From Zelopaecilomyces penicillatus (Eukaryota > Ascomycota > Sordariomycetes > Hypocreales > Pseudodiploosporaceae), in NCBI GenBank assembly GCA_005765155.1, contig VCCP01000006.1, forward strand, positions 880,501 to 944,500: 64,000 bases of DNA, given 5' to 3'. Shown piece by piece: positions 57,828-64,000 of this stretch (positions are counted from its first letter, which is position 1; each line of letters starts with the position of its first letter). Below the pieces are notes generated by a model. That model searched no databases. It was not told where the DNA came from and saw nothing but the letters and a program-made list of their open reading frames with translations. A program made the position numbers and the translations under genes.

Positions 57828-60469
57828 CTATTGAAGGTCGTCCGTATCTTCCCAACGTTTCGTAGCCAGCTTCCGTACCTTTTTAGGGCTCCCGTTACTG
57901 GCGGCGCTCGGCGTCCGGGAGCTGTCGTTGCTAACTCGCATCCTTTCCAACTTGCGCCCAAGATTTGTGACACCTTCGTTTCGTAGGCCGCTGCTCGGCG
58001 CAGGGGAGAAGTCATCACGCTCTTCTAGTGGCCTGCGCTTGCTTGGACTACGCCCCGCAAGCTCTCGTTTGAGCACTGCATTCTCTCGTCGTAGACGTTC
58101 CACTTCCTGAGAGAGATCTTCAATGAGGATATTTTCCTTATCACCGTCGTTTTCATCACCACCAGCATCAAGGCCACGCTCGAGGGCGTCGACCTTGCGA
58201 TCCCAGTGTTCTTCATTGCGCTCCTGCTCCAGGGCCATGGAAGCTTTGAACCGTGCGAGTTCGAGGGCGAGGCGCTGCTCAAACTCAGTAGCACAGTCAT
58301 CTCGAATGGCGGCTTCCATATCAAGCATGCGGTCCTCCATACTAAGGAAATGAGCCTCTGCTGCTACCCGTGCCTCCGTTTGCTGGTCAACCTCCTCCCT
58401 GAGCTGATCAATTTCCACGCTCATTTTGGCAATTTCCAGAGCCGCAAGCTCCATAGTCACCCGCTCATCTGTGGCATTCATCGTAGGGGTATGGTTTCGA
58501 TAGGTCCCAGACCCCGGCGGCACAAATGGTCGAGAGTGGTTCTGCGCAGGGCTGGGCAGAGGAGGATTCCCCATCACTGGAACATGGGCCAAAATAGTGG
58601 CGGTAATGGATGGGATTCGGGGTACTGTCACCTCTCGCGCGAGGGCGCTGTAGCGGAGGATTTGCGAGGTAGCATTGAAATCGCCCAAGGGGTCTGCGGT
58701 AACAATCATGACACCTTTTTGAGGATTGCGTCTAGGGGCATGTGGATTGGATGCTGATGAGGAAGATGGGAACGAATTTGAGAACAGAAGTTCAGTGAGC
58801 TTGCATTGCCGAAAAGGAACCACGTTTGGCTGCTGCATATTAGCGATTTTGTTCAGATCTATCAGGGACTGGATATGCTTAAACTTACTTTGCCAGAGCC
58901 ACCAGCATCGTTCTGTGTCTGTAAGCATTGTCCCAGATACATCAAACTCTCGTTGATCTTTCCGGCCTCGACCAGTGTTGCACCCTGAGTCTTTGCTTCT
59001 CTAGCACGCTCACTTCCAGCCAAATCAACAACCGTTAATTTGCTACCCTCCCACACACAGCCTCGTCTGCTTCTCGTTCTCTTCTTTACTTCGAAGCAGA
59101 AAAAACCGTGGCTTCTGCTTGATACGCTGTTGCTTCCAGTGCCAGTCACCCTTCTTTCCTGTAGACCAGCCTCCAGAACCATAATTGCGTCCCTGAAATT
59201 CGTACAAACAACCTTTTTTAGCCCAGCTACAACTTTCCGATCGGGAGAGAGCTCAGTTGATTTGAACAGAAGAGGTCGGCGGCGAAACTCTTTTGTAGCG
59301 GCCGACTTTGATGCGGGGGTAAGCAAGTCGTAAATGCGATCGTTGTGTACCTCGTACATTGACACAATTACGACGTATTCGGCGCAGGGGTCGCAGGAAA
59401 CGTTGAGGTTGCTAACATCTGGAACATCGGGTGACTGCGGAAGAGCTGACTGTCGCTGTAGATTCCGACGCGGCGCTTGAGATAGGATACTGTAATCACC
59501 CTTGAGTTCATTCTTAGTAATGTTTTTCAGACGACTGGTAGTAGTGAGAGACATGAAAGGCTTCTGACTAGCCCGCTTGGGTTTTGATGGGATTGAAGCC
59601 AAGGTATTTGACCAGGTGATGCCACATGGTGACTTATCTGACTGAATGAGACAATCCTATTGTTCCTTCAGGCGGATGGTTTCTTCAGCCGCACTCACGA
59701 GCCTGACACTTTTCGGGCTTGGAGTTGCAGAATCAGGGTATGTGCACGGAATCTTGGGTAGAAATTTCGGTGAGTGTGTCTTGTAGTGAGAGTTTACAAA
59801 TGAAACAGTTCTTCGGGGTCGTACAAGCATAGGTGTTGCTGCTCGAGACGGTGCTCGGGTAGTCTGCGTGGTGTCTGCGTAGAGAGAGTCGAGAAAGTAT
59901 GGAGCAGCGATCAGGGCCGATTCAGACGAGTCGTAAGCTTGAAGAGAATCAAGAACAGACGATAGTGATGAAACGTCGAGCATGCTGTCGCCGATAGATC
60001 GGAACAGGACATCCATAGCAAGCTGGGTCAAACCACGCTGAGTTCGAGAGCCCAGTATCGTATGAGTCTGGTTTTCCTGGTTAGCAACCATCTATATGCT
60101 ACCTATGAAGGGCACATTTTTTCATATTCTGACCTTGCCTGAGCCTGTAACACCCAGTGTGGCCACAACGGCGTCGGTTCCCTCGCCCCCCTGAGGTGCC
60201 AAAACGCCTTCGACAAGCGGAACGATCTCAGTGCAGTGGAATACATCGAGTTGGGTGGCATCTTCCTGAAAAACCTGTGTGAAAGCAAACTTCTCTATGG
60301 CTCTCCGTCGGTCGGTTGGAGGGTTCAATGTGATGTGTGACGGGTGCGACTTGTTTTCAGGTGCCTCGACGTTCAGGATGCGTCCCGTTTGCGGTGTGCC
60401 AGTGGGTGGCGGGCGGAGACGAAGATACACCTCGAAGAGGTTATGTGATGTTTTCTGCGCGGTATCCAT
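57828..60469 (-). CDS. Kinesin-6-type motor protein (Klp9/Kif20-like), 820 aa
   Basis: Four exons: 60469-60134, 60067-59699, 59641-58889 and 58832-57828. The N-terminal motor has FEVYLRLRPP, the P-loop GVTGSGKTHTI (joined across intron 1, Lys112), switch I NSVSSRSHGF (about residue 409) and switch II VDLAGSER (440-447). A very large insertion, roughly residues 135-320, lies between helix alpha-2 and strand beta-4 (EYVVIVSMYEVHNDRIYDLL). This loop-6 expansion is the hallmark of kinesin-6 proteins, which act on the spindle midzone and in cytokinesis. The tail contains a coiled coil (about residues 610-740) and a basic C-terminal region with SPSKRR and SPKKVRK motifs, possible Cdk-controlled sites. 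Reading through intron 2 gives an in-frame TAG; it is removed by the GTGAGT intron. Confidence 0.92.
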
Positions 60470-62391
60470 GGTGAATGATGTCTGATCAACACGTAAAGGT
60501 GATGATAATGATGATTGCTGTAGAGGCTGGATGCCGGACGAAGCTGGGGGGCTGGACAGTTAATTGCTGCCCATCCATGTCTTTGCACGGCCCTTTGGCC
60601 CTGTTTACCCATACAAAAGTTGACACATAGCGGTAGCTGGCCGGGCAACCACAGCCGCGTGAGACAAACGCGTCGATTGAAGCATTTAGGCGCGCGGGGC
60701 GCTGTGGCGCATGACCCTGGCATGGAGGGGTTGTGGCTTGGCACTAGCATGGCATAGCTTGTTGCATGGATGTGTGTGTAGGTTCTTTGTCAAAGCTATG
60801 ATTGAAAACTTTTTAACGGATGCTAGTCCTAGCCAAAGGCCAATTCCTTGCCTGCGTCGTCGCCATTGCAAATTGACTTTGGTGGCCTCGGTCGCATGGA
60901 GATGGGCCGCAATAATCCTCGATCAAGTGCTTGCCTACGCACATACATACGCACTAATGTGCGTGCATTTCGTACATTGCATTCGGAGTAATATCACCAG
61001 AACGGCCAAAAGTTAAGAGAACGCATCCGAGAGGGGCCGTGACAGTGAGACCTCGGATCACTCCCAGTCACAATGGAGCCAATGAGGTCTTTGCCAGCAC
61101 CCCGGGATGTCTTCCCCTGAGTCACAGGGAGATGCAGCCGCACGTCAGTATGCCAAGGTGAGGACCACGTACTACGTATTGTGAGTGAGTGAGTGCTGTG
61201 TGCCTAACATTGTCGTCAATGCTCTCCGCACTTGCTGCTTGTCTTGGTAGAATGCAAGAGTTCCCCCATGCAAGATGTGGAAAAAGCAACCAGAGACTTG
61301 ATAATGAGTGGATCCGCATTATGACTCCTCTGCCTCTACGCCGTACGTAGCAACTTAATTAAAATGATGTTGGAAACAGACAGTGTAGATATACAGTGCA
61401 TTTCTGGGTATCCCCATGTGTTTGACGTGGTCTAGATATCGGAGAGCTTACTACGGTGTACGGTGATGCCCAGACGACAGATTTTGCACAAGAGTGGCCA
61501 ATGGCGTAGGTTGGATACGGGCATCTGACAGAAACGAGGCCCCTCATCGGATCCATTCATGCAGGGTCTCGCAAAGAGACGTGGTGTCTGGGCAACCTGA
61601 AGGCTTTTTTTCCTCCCGTCGGCGACGTGCGAGAGGGGCAAAAACGAGTCGGGACTCCGCTAAGCCAGAAAAAGCCCCTGCATCGCCATCGTCTTGAAGA
61701 GCCCCATGGTGGATCTCGCTGGCTCGCTGCCGTGCTCGGAGCAGTGTTTGAAGGCAGTCCCGCTTCCCGTGCGCTCATGGAGTAATTTTCTGTTCGTTGT
61801 CCCCAAAGATGAGGCCCATCCAACTGCTGTCTTCAACCATTATTGTAGGCCATTGTCGAGACATAAATTCGAGGTCTCGTCATGGAAGCTTCAGCCAGCA
61901 TATCAAGCGGCTTCCAAAAAGCCTACCCAGGAACACAAATATGCCCATACAGTGGTGTAGCTGCACCTTCCCCGCTCCAGGGCGATTAATTACAGGCGCC
62001 TTAGTGCACTGCAGAGCGCTGCACAGCAGGATCAGTGTTTGCACAGCGACCAATCGACGGGGCCGACAGCGTCGAAGCCAAAGAGCGGTGACGACGTACC
62101 TTCTGCCCGGGAGAGGCCTAGCGCTGCCAGTCCCCTGCCTGCCACGGGCGAATCAGGCCGTAGACCCCACCACGAGAGAAAAAGTTTGGGAACCTTGAGT
62201 GAAGCGCGAGCTAGATGGCGTCTCACCTCCACTGCAGGTATATCTATTTCTCCCGCCGCAGCCAGGCCTGCTTTTTCTCCTCTTCTCCCCCTCTCGCTGC
62301 ATTCCCAGCATCACCACTAAATCAGACAACGAAGTCGCCATATAACCAAACACCCTCAACTACACCCCTTACCAAACTTCGTCGAGTCACA

Positions 62392-62658
62392 ATGCCTTCG
62401 GCTGTCGCTGAGCTGTAAACGCCCACTGCGAGCCGTGACCTTTTCCCTGGCCACGGCTCGCAGTCCAGCAGCTCAACGAGTTCAATTAACTATTCGACGA
62501 CAGTTTACACAGGCTTTCCTGGTCTTGAGCAGATGCTCATCGAGAGCCCGTCTCTGAAGTACAACTTACCACTCCATGCCCGTTTCATCAGGGCTTTGGT
62601 ACCATTTCCAATAGCGACACCAAAAATTTCTTTCAACTTTTTCGTCAGCGTTGAATAG
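62392..62658 (+). other. 8-codon frame, UAA, then 79 in-frame coding-like codons
   Basis: The ATG at 62392 has a favourable CACAATGCC context after a CA-rich leader and encodes MPSAVAEL before TAA (62416-62418). The same frame then stays open until TAG at 62656-62658. The downstream part begins TPTASRDLFPGHGSQSSSST and includes a segment with FPGLEQMLIESPS; third positions are rich in C, T and G up to about 62570, after which the frame looks less coding. It could be a gene with a nonsense change, a stop-readthrough gene, or a uORF plus chance. I do not recognise the peptide. Confidence 0.35.
62425..62464 (+). promoter_or_regulatory. Perfect 13-bp GC-rich hairpin 6 nt after a stop codon
   Basis: Arms ACTGCGAGCCGTG (62425-62437) and CACGGCTCGCAGT (62452-62464) pair without mismatch around a 14-nt loop. 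The stem starts 6 nt after the UAA of the 8-codon frame. In RNA this would be a stable structure able to slow ribosomes. Function is inferred. Confidence 0.6.
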
Positions 62659-62838
62659 TTGCAAATCTACTCCAATCAAGCAATAGTATATCTACTATTT
62701 GCCCTTGGCAAATTATAAAAACTCAACATAGTCGCAACACATTAAATCCTATTCTTAACCCACCCAAAGCGACATAGTCTACAACCAGCAGCGATTCAAC
62801 CAACCACCTAATCGAAAGAATATTATAAGCTATTCAGC

Positions 62839-64000
62839 ATGTCCCGCAATTTCCGTCGCAAGTTTGCTGCGGCGCCGGTCAGGGCCCAAAAGCGCAGAGG
62901 CTCAGACACATCGTCATCATCATTGGATTTGTCCGACGAGGACGAAGGCTATTCTGCTGTAGAAGACATCAGCGATTCAGAAGATGACGATGAGGACGAT
63001 GTAAATGCGGCCGAGGAAGAGAACATTGTAATAGAGGGCCGCGTTGGCACACCCTCTATTGCTCCTCGGCCGCAACCAGAAGTTGATGATGAAGATGATG
63101 ATGCCGATGATGACGACGATGATGAGGATGATGAAGGGGATGATAACCTTGTCGGCGACGGAGACGCTGATGAAACTGCAAGTTGGGCTGGCATCGTCTC
63201 TGAAGTTGAAGAGAGCCAAGTCTCTGACTTCTATCAAGATGCAATTGCGTTTGCTTCTGATACTGCCGTGGAGCGTCATGTTCGCTTTGACGTGCCTGAT
63301 AGTGACTCAGACTCCACCGAGTCAGAGGATGACCATGCTGACCTTTTCCCGGACATATTCGTTTCTCAAAACGCATTAGATCCTGCTTTCCGCCGAGAGA
63401 TAGAGAACGATCCTGATGAGTCCTCAGGCTCAGGATCCTTCTGGGACTTTCATGGGCAGTATAACGAACAGTCAGACTCAGAGGTTGAAGAGGTCGTTCG
63501 AGAGCTTTCAGACGATGACACACCTACTGCCACACCTGCTGCACCCCAGACTGCAAATGTGGTCTCTAACCTAGCCCCTGCCTTTGAAGAGCCCCTGGAG
63601 CTTGATGGCTATGAGAGTGAGTCCTGCCTTGCGTAGGGCATATCCTTTTGTAGCAATGCTAACCGAAATGACCTTAGCCGATGGTGATACTACTGAGGAA
63701 GATATCCCTGAGCCTCCAATTCGTCGAAAAACTCGCCGTCCATCCAACTCTATGAGTGATTCATCAGACTCAGATACTGAGTCTGCCGTCAAGTCTCAAC
63801 GTGGCCAACCCCGCGTCGGTCGCTTCAAGCTAGACCGATCTGATAAGAAACCCATCGCCGTTCTCAACCCCTTGACGCGGAAAATGATGATATTTACCCC
63901 GCATCGGCGGCGCCAACTCGATTTGTCACCAGAGCAGTTCAATTTCCCTTGGCCCATGGAAGAACAATCATCGCCTATCCTGAGCAACTCTGCCAACATG
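62839..64000 (+). CDS. Acidic Ser/Asp-rich protein of unknown function, 5' part (runs off the window)
   Basis: Two exons so far: 62839-63616 and 63678 to the window end, where the frame is still open. The start MSRNFRRKFAAAP is basic, followed by long Asp/Glu runs (DDEDDDADDDDDDEDDE), Ser/Asp repeats of casein-kinase-2-like type (SDSDSDSTESEDD) and, in exon 2, basic clusters (RRKTRRPS) and DRSDKKPIAVLNPLTRKMM. No catalytic domain is visible in the portion present. The composition suggests a nuclear, phospho-regulated protein. The short segment around LNPLTRKMMIFTP looks more conserved than the rest, but I cannot name the family. Confidence 0.75.

Larger units (their letters stand above)
60470..62838. 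other. Intergenic with an unexplained leader/small-frame region
   Basis: 2.4 kb between the kinesin gene and the gene at 62839, which diverge. Most of 60470-62250 shows no coding signal. From about 62260 to 62400 the sequence turns C/T- then C/A-rich like a fungal transcript start, leading to the 8-codon frame and hairpin described separately. Confidence 0.5.

Noticed and set aside
59657..59659. In-frame TAG in the kinesin gene, first read as a pseudogene mark
   Set aside because: A GTGAGT donor at 59698 and a CAG acceptor ending at 59642 remove it in phase 0, and the rest of the motor is intact.
61557..62232. Several overlapping 65-133-codon frames upstream of the hairpin region
   Set aside because: They overlap in different frames on both strands, have no consistent codon pattern and no recognisable motif.

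Overview
This 64-kb window comes from a filamentous ascomycete, most likely a Sordariomycete and probably of the order Hypocreales. The evidence is interrupted genes with short introns (about 50-250 nt, mostly GTRAGT...YAG), pyrimidine-rich leaders, and core eukaryotic genes with filamentous-fungal sequence character (exomer ChAPs protein, Hir3, Rrp3, Ssf1, Brf1, Sec11, Npa3/GPN1). No rRNA, convincing tRNA, CRISPR array, intact transposon, virus or prokaryotic operon was seen.

Layout. 1-7707 is unusually empty, with only simple repeats, a 13-bp inverted repeat and weak small open frames. 7708-15691 holds an acidic nuclear-type protein, a VOC/glyoxalase-fold enzyme, an aldo/keto reductase, a HIT hydrolase, the RNA polymerase subunit RPB12 and, convergent to it, the polymerase assembly GTPase NPA3/GPN1. 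16182-25815 is a head-to-head pair: an exomer ChAPs protein (minus) and the very large HIR3 histone-regulator subunit (plus). 26393-33696 holds a beta-lactamase-fold protein, the divergent ribosome-biogenesis pair RRP3/SSF1 and a mitochondrial PP2C phosphatase. 34277-41126 is more accessory: a secreted cupin of quercetinase type, a D-2-hydroxyacid dehydrogenase and a secreted pepsin-type protease, separated by long spacers. 44035-57317 holds BRF1, a DUF1349 protein, a BTB protein, a six-exon membrane protein, a CsbD-like small protein, SEC11 and a four-helix MARVEL-like protein. 57828-60469 is a kinesin-6-type motor. After a 2.4-kb spacer an acidic Ser-rich protein starts at 62839 and runs off the window.

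Functional themes: transcription machinery (RPB12, GPN1, HIR3, BRF1), ribosome biogenesis (RRP3, SSF1), secretion (ChAPs, SEC11, secreted protease and cupin) and carbonyl/redox metabolism (VOC, AKR, 2-HADH). Nearly all are ordinary chromosomal genes. I found no clear new multi-gene system. The signal that best resists explanation is at 62392-62658: an 8-codon frame with a good start context ends at UAA, a perfect 13-bp hairpin follows 6 nt later, and the same frame stays open for 79 more codons that look coding. Others are an orphan spliced-looking exon at 35642-35848, a GC-AG intron in GPN1 and a HIR3 start codon cut off by an intron. Exon boundaries are my own reading of splice signals and frame continuity, not transcript data.
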